In this document: in pieces, positions 1 through 7,293 of the stretch | How the letters are laid out: each line of letters opens with the position of its first letter | Position numbering within the stretch: position 1 is the stretch's first letter | Source of the DNA: an uncultured Eggerthellaceae bacterium | Lineage (GTDB): Bacteria; Actinomycetota; Coriobacteriia; Coriobacteriales; Eggerthellaceae | Length of the DNA stretch: 14,372 bases | Direction: 5' to 3' | Assembly (NCBI GenBank): GCA_934630485.1 | Contig: CAKTWD010000032.1 | Span: 1 to 14,372 of the forward strand | Notes under the pieces: model-generated | What the model was told of the DNA's origin: nothing | What the model saw: only the letters and a program-made list of their open reading frames with translations | Databases searched by the model: none | Position numbers and translations under genes: made by a program

Positions 1-1
1 C

Positions 2-454
2 GCCAAGACCGTCGACTTCTCTGACAGCTACTACGTTGACGACCTGTCCATTGCCGCTATGAAGAACAACGCCGACATCACCGCCGACAATGCTGACGAG
101 GCTCTGAACAAGGAAGGCGTTGTCATCGCCGTCCAGTCCGGTTCTTCTGGCGAGACCTACGTCAAGGAGAACTACCCCAAGGCCACCGTTCAGCCTTACG
201 GCAACTCCACCGACGCATTCGCTGCTCTGCAGTCCGGCCAGGCTAACGCCGTGTGCACCAACAAGGCCGTCGTCGAGCGCATGCTTGCCAACGCTTACAC
301 CGATGCTCAGGTTGTTAAGTCCATCGCTACCGGCGAGGAGTACGCTGTCGCCGTTGCTCAGGAGAACAAGGCTCTGACCTCCGCCATCAACAAGGCTCTT
401 GAGGAGCTTCAGGCTGACGGCACCATCGATGCTCTGGTTGCCAAGTACATGTAA
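2..454 (+). CDS. Amino-acid ABC transporter solute-binding protein, C-terminal part (5' end outside window)
   Basis: The open frame is already running at base 2 and ends at TAA 452-454, giving the last 150 residues of a longer protein. The sequence has the look of lobe 2 and the C-terminal helix of the bacterial extracellular solute-binding protein family 3 (polar amino-acid binders): a 'FSDSYYVDDLS' hinge-type segment, a 'VQSGSSGETYVKENYP' strand-helix, 'ALQSGQANAVCTNKAVVERML' where binders of this family place the ligand-contacting Asp/Asn region, and a final 'ALEELQADGTIDALVAKYM' helix. The family works outside the membrane, delivering a ligand to an ABC permease. The ligand cannot be read from this fragment. 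The internal ATG at 59 is not the start, because homologous sequence continues upstream of it. A strong terminator follows directly, so the gene ends its transcription unit. Confidence 0.85.
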   Translation, partial: AKTVDFSDSYYVDDLSIAAMKNNADITADNADEALNKEGVVIAVQSGSSGETYVKENYPKATVQPYGNSTDAFAALQSGQANAVCTNKAVVERMLANAYTDAQVVKSIATGEEYAVAVAQENKALTSAINKALEELQADGTIDALVAKYM

Positions 455-485
455 CACCGCAACCCGATAGCTTCGGATTGACTTG

Positions 486-526
486 GGTGGGGCAGGTTGC
501 GAAAGCGGCTTGCCCCACCTTTTTTT
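486..526 (+). terminator. Rho-independent terminator after the solute-binding protein gene
   Basis: A GC-rich inverted repeat (GGTGGGGCA 486-494 pairing with TGCCCCACC 511-519) is followed at once by a run of seven T (520-526). It lies 31 bases after the stop codon and insulates the upstream transporter gene from the riboswitch-led unit downstream. Confidence 0.92.
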
Positions 527-544
527 ATGCCCGCGGGTAGGAAG

Positions 545-589
545 TGCCTAAAACACGCCTTTGACGTGGTAAAATCCGCAACGTAAATG
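545..589 (+). promoter_or_regulatory. Candidate promoter for the cobalamin-uptake block
   Basis: A promoter must lie between the terminator and the riboswitch. Two imperfect options are visible. TAAAAT at 570-575 is a good -10 and would start transcription near 582, just before the aptamer, but has a poor -35. TTGACG at 561-566 with TAAATG at 584-589 (17-base spacer) has a good -35 but would start inside the first riboswitch stem. The first option fits the leader geometry better. Confidence 0.35.
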
Positions 590-594
590 GCACA

Positions 595-775
595 GATGGT
601 TGCGTCGGGCACGGCGCGGGCGCGATTGCGCTTGAGAGAATGCGGGTGAAAGTCCTGCGCTCTACCAGGAACCGTAAATGCTGATGGGCAGGGTTGCCGC
701 GGGCGCGCGGGCTGTCCAGACGAGGCGAAGTCGGATCGCTCATCCATCGCACTAAGCCCTGGGAAAGAGAGGAAC
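595..775 (+). promoter_or_regulatory. Probable cobalamin riboswitch and expression platform
   Basis: The leader holds the hallmark core of adenosylcobalamin-type riboswitches: GCGGGTGAAAGTCCTGC at 642-658 (the GGTGAAAATCC-type B12 box in its small stem), flanked by GAGAGAA and CTCTACC, then AACCGTAA in the place of the conserved ACTGTAA segment, and GAAGTCGGATCGCTC at about 727-741 resembling the conserved 3' AGTCAGGATAC-type segment. GATGG (595-599) can pair with CCATC (744-748) as closing stem P1. CCAGG (665-669) is complementary to CCTGG (758-762), which sits just before the Shine-Dalgarno region of the next gene, so ligand binding could close a loop-loop contact that limits ribosome access. 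No terminator-like T run lies between aptamer and start codon, so translational control is the likelier mode. The call is by eye against the known consensus; a covariance-model search has not been run. Confidence 0.82.
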
Positions 776-777
776 CG

Positions 778-3700
778 ATGAGCATCGGCCCCAAATTCGT
801 GCGCGCTAACGCGCCCGACGATTCTGCTGCGCAGAACAAGACAGCGCAGAAATCCGAAACATTGAAGACGTCTTTGCGGCAGCGTGCGCTTGCCAGCTTC
901 ATGGCGGTTGTCATGGCGACGGCCATGACGCCAAGCTTGGCGTTCGCCGACGTTGCTGCAAAGGCTGCCGAAGACGAGGCTGCGGCATTGCCCGTTGCCA
1001 AGGTTGACTTGGCTGCTGAAAGCGTCGGTTCGGAGGGCGCGTTTAATTCGGGTGCGACCACCGAGAACGTTGAAGCGCCTCAGGCCGCTGCAGGGGGGGA
1101 ACCCGCAGGAAAGGCCACTGATTCCGTTGCCGCCGTTGAGGCTTCCGACGAAGCGGGTATTTCTGTCGGGGTGAACGCTCAGCAAGACAGCGCCGAAGAC
1201 AAGGCCGCGGCTGCCGACGACGGTGAGGATGGCATCGCGCTTGCTTCCGACGTCTACATAGAGGACGTTTCGATTCAGAACGAGTCCGGGAAAAACGTTA
1301 CCTTGGGCTATGCCCCGGCGGTCAAAGTTGGCGACACCGTCAAGCTCGTGGCTACCTATGAAGAATACGACGATTACTGGGAAGACTACGAGGACGTCGA
1401 GCTAACCGATTCCGAGTATGCCCAGCTCACTTATCAGTGGTATATCGGGTCGAGCAAGGCATCCGCCCATTCTGCCACTGGTTACTCTGCCATCGAGGGG
1501 GCTAGCTCTCGCGAGCTTGTCATCACGCCTGACATGGTTGGCAAGTACGTGCTGTGCTGCGTGACGTATGGTAAGAGCGGAAGCAAAGACACCGAAAGCT
1601 TGGCAAAGCCCATTGAGGCAGGTGAGGCTGTTCCTTCGAACCCCGACGCCGCGAAGCTTGCCGAGGCCGTCAAGAAGCTTTCCGCATGGAAGCCTGTTCT
1701 TAAATATGGTGCCGATTCCAATATCGTCGATATGCTTGCCGCCAAGCTTCAGGAACTTGGCTATTCTGATGTCACGCCGTCTTTGAAGTCGGTCTCATTC
1801 GGAGGTTCCGACCCTGCTCAGCAGGGCGGCATTGCCGATGATGGATCCGTTACGTACTTCTTCCTTTCGCCTGCAGAAAAGACCGTTTCGGACGATTGGT
1901 CGATCCTTCGCCAGTTCACGCCCACGTATGCGCTGACGCTGGGCGAAGAGTCGATCGAGTTCACTCCCAGCTTGAGCTCCATGCTGCCGTGGAATGACGC
2001 GAGGGTTAAAGATTATCTTTCTGGTTTGCTTGATTCCGCCGAGCTTACTGCGTCCGTGAAATCGGGCGTTGCGGAATCGTCTGTCAAGGAAGAGGTGCTC
2101 CCCAGTTTCCTTTACGCTGACGGCAAGAAGGTCGCGTCGCTTACCTGGACTTCATCCGATGAGTCTGCGGCGAAAGTCACTTCCAGCTACGACTCTGATT
2201 ACAACATTGTTTACAAGGTTGCCTATACACATGGCAACGGCGATGCCGACGTTCAGCTGAGCGCGTCGGCTCAGCTGCTTGTTCCTGGCTACGGAAGTGC
2301 CCCCAGCATACGCGTGTATGAAATGAAGGTTGCCTCCAAGTCGGCTGAGGACATCGCTGCCGAGAAGGCCGAGCTTGAGGCTGCGCTTGCCCAGATCGAC
2401 GGCAAGATCGTCGATTATACTGACAAGAACAAAGCGGTCGACCTGTCGGCCGTCGAGTCCGACTTCATCTTGCCACGCGCAGGGAAGCTCATCAAAGGCA
2501 ACGTCAATCTTTCGTATTCGTCGAGCGACGACTCCGTTCTGAAGATCAACGGCTATCGCGTTATCGTCACTCCCGACATTGCCGGCGGAACCAATCAGGC
2601 CACCATCACGGCAACCCTCACGCGTGATGGCGTCGTCGCAACCCGCGATATCGTTGTCAACGTCAAGCCCATCGACGAGGCCGAGATCGATGCCGCCGTT
2701 GCCTTCATGCAGAAGGTGAAGGATGGTTATGCCGCATCGCTTCTGGGAAACAACGCTTCCGTTGACAGCGTCAGCCAGGACCTGAACCCCTGGAGCACCG
2801 CTGTGCTTCAGGATGACGGCACGGTTTCATATTCGAAGAAGTACGAGGCGGGTGGTCTTCATACTGCCGATCTGCCTGGTTACGACTCTATGGCCGGCAC
2901 GAACTGGCGCACGTTCAAATCTGACAACAGTTCTGTTGTTGCCGATGAGACCCTGCGTGTCACTCAGCCTGTCGCCGATACGCTCGTTACGGTGCAGAGT
3001 TCTCTTACGTACGAGAAGTACGTGGCTTTGGCCGCAGCTCATCCCGAGAACGCCAAGCTGCAGAGTTTGGTGAACCAGCCTGTTAGCGCGACGTTTCGCA
3101 TCGTTGGCGCGACCGATCATTCCGATCCGCAGATCTCGGTTAATTTCCAGCTGGTTGGCGTTGACGCCAAGGGCAACGACGAGGTTTGGTCGGGCGGCGC
3201 CCAGGGCATCGCCTTCGGTTCGACCGCCGATGCGCTTATAGAGCAGGTGCTGAACGCATGCGAACTCAAACATACTTCGTCGACAAGCGCGTACGGTTAT
3301 TACCTTTCCGATATCACCTCTACTGATGGTAGGACGCTTGGATACGACGCGGCAACAGGGAAGTACTGGCAGCTGTTCGTGAACGGCGAGCCGTCTGAGG
3401 TTGGCGCCAGCAGCGTTGCTCTGAACCCGGGCGATTCCATCGTTCTGTATTACTCGGCGTTCGGCGACACGCTTGACGACATCGGCAAAGCCACGTTCGT
3501 TTCGACGGTCAAAATCGTCGGTCCCGATGCTTCTGGCAAGGACGTCGTTTGGGCTCCCGAAACCGAAGTGAAGATGGCCGCCGAAGAGGACATGACCGCA
3601 GCAGCTCTTACGAAGAAGGTTCTTGAGCGCTATGGCATGACCTGTGATGACGGCATGTGGACCATTTCCGCCGAGGACGGCGGCACGCTCCCGAACGGCG

Positions 3701-5538
3701 AGGCAAGCCTGGGCAGCAAGCAGGACGCCCAGGGCAACTGGTTGTGGTGGGCCTTCTATATCAATGGAGAGCTGAGCAACGAGCTTGCCTCGACCTACAA
3801 GGTTCAGCCCGGCGACAAGATCGCATGGTATTTCGCAGGCGACGGTGCCGAACTTCCCAAGAGCGATGTGGAAACTAACCCCAAGGCCGATCATCCTTCC
3901 GTTGACGTGCAGTTCAACGGTTTTGCCAATGGCGGCACCGGAGCAATCACCAGCGGCAACACGCCCGTGGCCAAGACTGACGCCGCATGGAGCAGCAGCC
4001 TGCTTACCGATAAAGAGCGCGAGCTTGGGGCAACTCCGTCGGCCTCCACGCCGCTTGTCGTTGACGGCAAGCTGTATGTTGTCTCCGCTTCGTCTTGTTT
4101 CGATCCGACCACCCAGGTATACACCTCGAGCCTTGCGCGCCTTCAGCTGATCGACCCGGCAACGGGTGCGGTTGCGAAGCAGATCACGCTTGGTTCGACG
4201 ATGGATTCCGCTTGCCGTCCGATTTACGCTGACGGCATCATCGTCGTTCCCTTGACGGGCGGTTATCTGCAGGCCGTTTCAGCAACCACTCTTGAAACCC
4301 TTTGGGTGAGTGACGCGTTCGCGAATCAGAGCCTGTCCACGCTGACGATCTCCGATGGCTACGTGTACTTGGCAACCGTCGATTCGTTTGACGACAGCTG
4401 GTCCGCCTCGGCAGGCACGTTGCGTCGGGTGAATCTGCTTACGGGTGCCGTTGCGGGTTCTTTCACCGATGATGGCGCGGGCTATTATTGGGCCGGCGGT
4501 GTGATTGCAGGCGACTACTACGTTGTCGCTGACGACATGGGCGGCGTCTCGGTTTTCTCGAGCGATCTGTCGCGCAAGGTTTCTTTCGTGAACGCGTCTT
4601 CGGCCGGGTTCCGCAGCACGCTTGTTGTTGACGGCGACAACATCTATGCCGTTTCGAAGGACGGCGTCTTGCATCGATTCGCCGTTGACGTGGCGGGCAA
4701 TCTGTCCGAGACGGGCAAAGTCCAGTTCGCGGGCTATTCCACGTCCACGCCCACCATTAGCGGTGGTTATGCATTTGTTGGTGGTTCCGACGATTACAAG
4801 GGCGTGCTTGCATGCGTCAATCTGTCCGATCTCAGCGTGACCAAGGTCACCAAGGCCGATGGCGAGCTGCTTCCGTTCGAAAGCAAGAGCACGCCACTTG
4901 TTTCGACGCGCAATGGAAAGACGTACGTGTATTTCACGCTGAATGGCGTCCAGGGCGATTGGCCCAACTACACGTCGGGCGGCGGTGTGTACGCGTACTG
5001 CTTGGGCGACGAACAGGCGAAGCTGATCTTCGCTCCGGGTGTTGGTTTCGCGCAGTACTGCATGGCCTCGATCGTTTCCGATGGTGCGGGCAACTTGTAC
5101 TACACGAATGATTCGGGCTATTTGTTCAAGATCGCGGCGCAGGAAGGCGAAGCCACCCAGCCCGTCACGCCGACGGATCCGAAGCCCGTGCCGGGTGGAC
5201 AGCCTGGTGGTGGCAACGGCGGGGCGTCTGGTAATGACGGTGACAACAACGGTTCGCAGCTTGGCGGCTACGTCGCACCTGCGGCAACTCCGATCGACGA
5301 CGCCGATGCTCACAAAGCGGATGCCGCTAAGGCGGAAGGATCTGATGACGCGGCGATTACTCGATCTGCCGCTGATGGCGAAGAGGACATCATGCTGATC
5401 TCGATGGACGATGGTGCTGACCAGCCCAGCAAGGGCGGAACGCCTTTGCCGTTCGTTCTACTTAGTGCCGGCGGCCTTGGTCTTGCTGGTGCTGCTGCCT
5501 GGATGATCGGCGCCAGGCGTCGCAATTTCGGAAGGTAA
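778..5538 (+). CDS. Large secreted, tail-anchored surface protein: Ig-like domains, two DUF4430 domains and PQQ-type beta-propeller
   Basis: 1586 residues. The ATG at 778 is chosen because AGAGAGG lies 5 bases upstream and a signal peptide follows (basic region near 34-36, hydrophobic core 37-50, cleavage likely after AFA at 57). In order: Ala/Glu-rich disordered stretch (58-155); Ig-like domain (156-283) with 'LTYQWYIG' and 'GKYVLCCVTY'; helical and beta segments that look like atrophied bacterial Ig domains (to about 780), including 'YSSSDDSVLKING' and 'ATLTRDGVVATRDIVVNVK'; DUF4430 copy 1 (784-897, 'WQLFVNGEP', 'LNPGDSIVLYY'); DUF4430 copy 2 (907-1023, 'WWAFYINGEL', 'VQPGDKIAWYF'); a beta-propeller of about eight PQQ-like repeats (1065-1455); a Gly/Pro/Asp linker; one membrane helix (1559-1579) and an RRR tail. 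No LPXTG motif precedes the helix, so it is probably membrane-anchored rather than sortase-linked. DUF4430 is related to the transcobalamin beta domain, which with the riboswitch suggests cobamide capture. Function is inferred. Confidence 0.9.
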   Translation: MSIGPKFVRANAPDDSAAQNKTAQKSETLKTSLRQRALASFMAVVMATAMTPSLAFADVAAKAAEDEAAALPVAKVDLAAESVGSEGAFNSGATTENVEAPQAAAGGEPAGKATDSVAAVEASDEAGISVGVNAQQDSAEDKAAAADDGEDGIALASDVYIEDVSIQNESGKNVTLGYAPAVKVGDTVKLVATYEEYDDYWEDYEDVELTDSEYAQLTYQWYIGSSKASAHSATGYSAIEGASSRELVITPDMVGKYVLCCVTYGKSGSKDTESLAKPIEAGEAVPSNPDAAKLAEAVKKLSAWKPVLKYGADSNIVDMLAAKLQELGYSDVTPSLKSVSFGGSDPAQQGGIADDGSVTYFFLSPAEKTVSDDWSILRQFTPTYALTLGEESIEFTPSLSSMLPWNDARVKDYLSGLLDSAELTASVKSGVAESSVKEEVLPSFLYADGKKVASLTWTSSDESAAKVTSSYDSDYNIVYKVAYTHGNGDADVQLSASAQLLVPGYGSAPSIRVYEMKVASKSAEDIAAEKAELEAALAQIDGKIVDYTDKNKAVDLSAVESDFILPRAGKLIKGNVNLSYSSSDDSVLKINGYRVIVTPDIAGGTNQATITATLTRDGVVATRDIVVNVKPIDEAEIDAAVAFMQKVKDGYAASLLGNNASVDSVSQDLNPWSTAVLQDDGTVSYSKKYEAGGLHTADLPGYDSMAGTNWRTFKSDNSSVVADETLRVTQPVADTLVTVQSSLTYEKYVALAAAHPENAKLQSLVNQPVSATFRIVGATDHSDPQISVNFQLVGVDAKGNDEVWSGGAQGIAFGSTADALIEQVLNACELKHTSSTSAYGYYLSDITSTDGRTLGYDAATGKYWQLFVNGEPSEVGASSVALNPGDSIVLYYSAFGDTLDDIGKATFVSTVKIVGPDASGKDVVWAPETEVKMAAEEDMTAAALTKKVLERYGMTCDDGMWTISAEDGGTLPNGEASLGSKQDAQGNWLWWAFYINGELSNELASTYKVQPGDKIAWYFAGDGAELPKSDVETNPKADHPSVDVQFNGFANGGTGAITSGNTPVAKTDAAWSSSLLTDKERELGATPSASTPLVVDGKLYVVSASSCFDPTTQVYTSSLARLQLIDPATGAVAKQITLGSTMDSACRPIYADGIIVVPLTGGYLQAVSATTLETLWVSDAFANQSLSTLTISDGYVYLATVDSFDDSWSASAGTLRRVNLLTGAVAGSFTDDGAGYYWAGGVIAGDYYVVADDMGGVSVFSSDLSRKVSFVNASSAGFRSTLVVDGDNIYAVSKDGVLHRFAVDVAGNLSETGKVQFAGYSTSTPTISGGYAFVGGSDDYKGVLACVNLSDLSVTKVTKADGELLPFESKSTPLVSTRNGKTYVYFTLNGVQGDWPNYTSGGGVYAYCLGDEQAKLIFAPGVGFAQYCMASIVSDGAGNLYYTNDSGYLFKIAAQEGEATQPVTPTDPKPVPGGQPGGGNGGASGNDGDNNGSQLGGYVAPAATPIDDADAHKADAAKAEGSDDAAITRSAADGEEDIMLISMDDGADQPSKGGTPLPFVLLSAGGLGLAGAAAWMIGARRRNFGR

Positions 5539-5547
5539 GGTTGCGAA

Positions 5548-6381
5548 GTGACCGACAACGACGTCGAAAACAAGTTCAGCCATAGCGAGTCCGAACCGCC
5601 TCGCGATTCGGCTCGCGCGGCCGCTCTGACGGTGAGAGATTCCTCCGCTGTTGAAGAAGACGCTCGGCGGTCGATCCCCACGCGCACGCGCGTGGGGATC
5701 GCGGCGCTTGTGCTGGCTTCCATTCTGCTGATAGTCGCTGGCGTTTTCTCGATGTTCGGCGGCGCGTCTGCTGGCGCCGGCTCATCTGCTGGCTCTTCTT
5801 CGGCTGCCGCTTCGGCGTCTGCGCGCGACGGTGGTAACGCAACCGAGTCGAGTTCGCCTGCATCTTCTGAGGGAGGCTCTTCGGCACCCGCTGATGGTAA
5901 AACCGTTGCCTCCAACGACGGATCCGCTTCTTCTACAACCGACTTCGCTTCGCGTGACGAGGGGTCGTCGACAACCGATGGCAGCACCCCGTCTTCGTCG
6001 GGGCAGGGCGTTTCTTCCGCACCTTCTTCCCAGCCTGACGAGCAGCCAGACCCGACCCCGGAGCCATCCAATCAGGTCACTGTTTCGGTTTCTGTCAGCA
6101 GCTCTGCCGTGGGCGGATCTGTTTCGGGCGGCGGTTCTTTCACCTTTAATCAAGGAGCCACGGCCTATGACGCGCTTTGCGCTTGCGGGCTGTCGGTGAA
6201 CGCGCGTGGCAGCCAGTACGGCCTGTACGTAAGCGCCATCGGCGGTTTGGCCGAGAAGGAGCACGGCGGCAAAAGCGGGTGGGTGTACTCCGTGAACGGG
6301 GTTTCACCTATGACATCGTGCGCCAATTACGTTCTTTCTGACGGCGATGCGGTTAGCTGGTTCTATGTCACGGGCAACTAA
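5548..6381 (+). CDS. Membrane-anchored DUF4430 (transcobalamin beta-like) protein with Ser-rich stalk
   Basis: 277 residues from a GTG start 9 bases after the previous stop; GGAAGG and AAGG overlapping that stop serve as ribosome binding site. Residues 1-48 are polar and would be cytoplasmic, 49-70 form one membrane helix, and about 72-174 are a Ser/Ala/Gly/Thr stalk ending in a Pro-rich stretch. Residues 175-277 are a DUF4430 domain: 'FTFNQGATAYDAL', the family's signature 'SGWVYSVNG' (243-251), and a closing 'LSDGDAVSWFYVTGN'. Three cysteines (211, 213, 258) sit in the extracellular domain and could form one disulfide. The domain is the same type found twice in the upstream protein, so the two products probably act together, the stalked one being placed to pass ligand to the ECF transporter encoded next. 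That role is inferred. A near-perfect palindrome lies in the codons just before the membrane helix. Confidence 0.9.
   Translation: MTDNDVENKFSHSESEPPRDSARAAALTVRDSSAVEEDARRSIPTRTRVGIAALVLASILLIVAGVFSMFGGASAGAGSSAGSSSAAASASARDGGNATESSSPASSEGGSSAPADGKTVASNDGSASSTTDFASRDEGSSTTDGSTPSSSGQGVSSAPSSQPDEQPDPTPEPSNQVTVSVSVSSSAVGGSVSGGGSFTFNQGATAYDALCACGLSVNARGSQYGLYVSAIGGLAEKEHGGKSGWVYSVNGVSPMTSCANYVLSDGDAVSWFYVTGN
5672..5701. repeat. 30-base near-perfect palindrome inside the DUF4430 gene
   Basis: Bases 5672-5685 are the exact reverse complement of 5688-5701, with only two bases (5686-5687) between: 14-base arms, or 13-base arms with a CACG tetraloop. It encodes 'RSIPTRTRVGIA' at the cytoplasmic edge of the membrane helix. 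No T run follows, so it is not a standard terminator. Confidence 0.9.
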
Positions 6382-6426
6382 GTTGCCATCGTCGTACTGC
6401 TGATGCCGATTTGACGCCAGATAGAA

Positions 6427-7293
6427 ATGCAGAACGTTTTCCATACATATCACCCCGCTGTGGCATTCCTGTTCCTTGCCTGCGCGCTTGGTTTGTCTAT
6501 GTGCTGCATGCACCCCGTGTATGCAGCACTTTCCCTTGCCGGCGCGCTTGCGTGCTCGTGCGTGTGCCGCGGCGGACGCACCACCTTGCTGTCGCTTCGG
6601 TGGGTTGTGCCCTTGTGCCTGATCGTGGCTGCGGCCAACCCGCTGTTCGTCGCATCGGGTTCCACCGAGCTGTTCCGCGTGGGTTTGCGCGCCGTTTATC
6701 TTGAGGCGCTTATCTACGGCTTGTGCTCGGGCGCGGTGTTCGCGTCGGTGTTCCTGTGGTTCGCTTCGTATTCGGCTTGCATGGATTCCGAAAGCTCACT
6801 TGCTTTGTTCGGTAACGTCTTACCTGTCGTGACGCTTATGGTCTCGCAGGTGTTGCGCCTCGTTCCTCAATTCGTTTCGCGGGGGAAGTCTGTCGCCTGC
6901 GTTCAAGATGCCGTGAGCGCTGCGGCTCCCAGTGGCAAGCGCGATGCGGCGCGTGGGCGCATGCGCGTCGTCAGCGTTTTGATGGGGTGGGGAATGGAAG
7001 ACGCCCTTGAGCGCAGCGACGCCATGCGAGCGCGCGGTTACGAATGCGGGGCGAAGCGCACAGCATATAAACGGTTGCATGTTCATGTGCGCGATGCCGT
7101 CGCCGTGGGATTCGTTTTGGCGCTGGCGGTGGTTAGCGCCGTTACCGCATGGGTGGTCTGCTCGCGCTATTCGTTTTATCCCGTGGCCGATCCGGTTGCG
7201 TTTTGGTGGGGGTATATCCCGTATGCCCTGTTCATGATAGTGCCCGTGATTCTGTGGGTGATCGATTGGCAGCAATGGAGGTCGTGCGAATGA
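6427..7293 (+). CDS. ecfT: ECF transporter transmembrane component EcfT
   Basis: 288 residues, the usual size for EcfT. This is the membrane coupling subunit that links the ATPase dimer to the substrate-binding S component. The N-terminus 'FHTYHPAVAFLF' matches the family's conserved start, which fixes ATG 6427 although no strong Shine-Dalgarno sequence is visible. Hydrophobic helices lie at about 11-28, 30-47, 57-77, 95-116, 223-245 and 262-280. Between the fourth and fifth is the long cytoplasmic coupling region, with 'LFGNVLPVVTLMVSQVLRLVPQF' and 'LERSDAMRARGYECG' (195-208); the latter carries the conserved RARG coupling motif (201-204) that docks on the ATPases. It starts 45 bases after the DUF4430 gene, and its TGA overlaps the ATG of the ATPase gene, so T and A subunits are translationally coupled. 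Confidence 0.93.
   Translation: MQNVFHTYHPAVAFLFLACALGLSMCCMHPVYAALSLAGALACSCVCRGGRTTLLSLRWVVPLCLIVAAANPLFVASGSTELFRVGLRAVYLEALIYGLCSGAVFASVFLWFASYSACMDSESSLALFGNVLPVVTLMVSQVLRLVPQFVSRGKSVACVQDAVSAAAPSGKRDAARGRMRVVSVLMGWGMEDALERSDAMRARGYECGAKRTAYKRLHVHVRDAVAVGFVLALAVVSAVTAWVVCSRYSFYPVADPVAFWWGYIPYALFMIVPVILWVIDWQQWRSCE

Noticed and set aside
694..777. Upstream TTG start that would add 28 residues to the large surface protein
   Set aside because: The added stretch lies within the riboswitch, is Arg-rich, and would bury the signal peptide; ATG 778 has a good ribosome-binding site.
2827..5313. Two minus-strand open frames of about 350 codons opposite the large surface protein
   Set aside because: They are Arg/His/Gly-rich antisense frames without domains, ribosome-binding sites or membrane pattern; the plus-strand protein has clear domains throughout.
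5440..5538. C-terminal sortase signal in the large surface protein
   Set aside because: The hydrophobic helix and RRR tail look like a sorting signal, but the preceding sequence is 'GGTPLPFV' with no LPXTG-type motif.
5672..5701. Palindrome as a rho-independent terminator
   Set aside because: It lies inside an intact gene and has no T run on either side.
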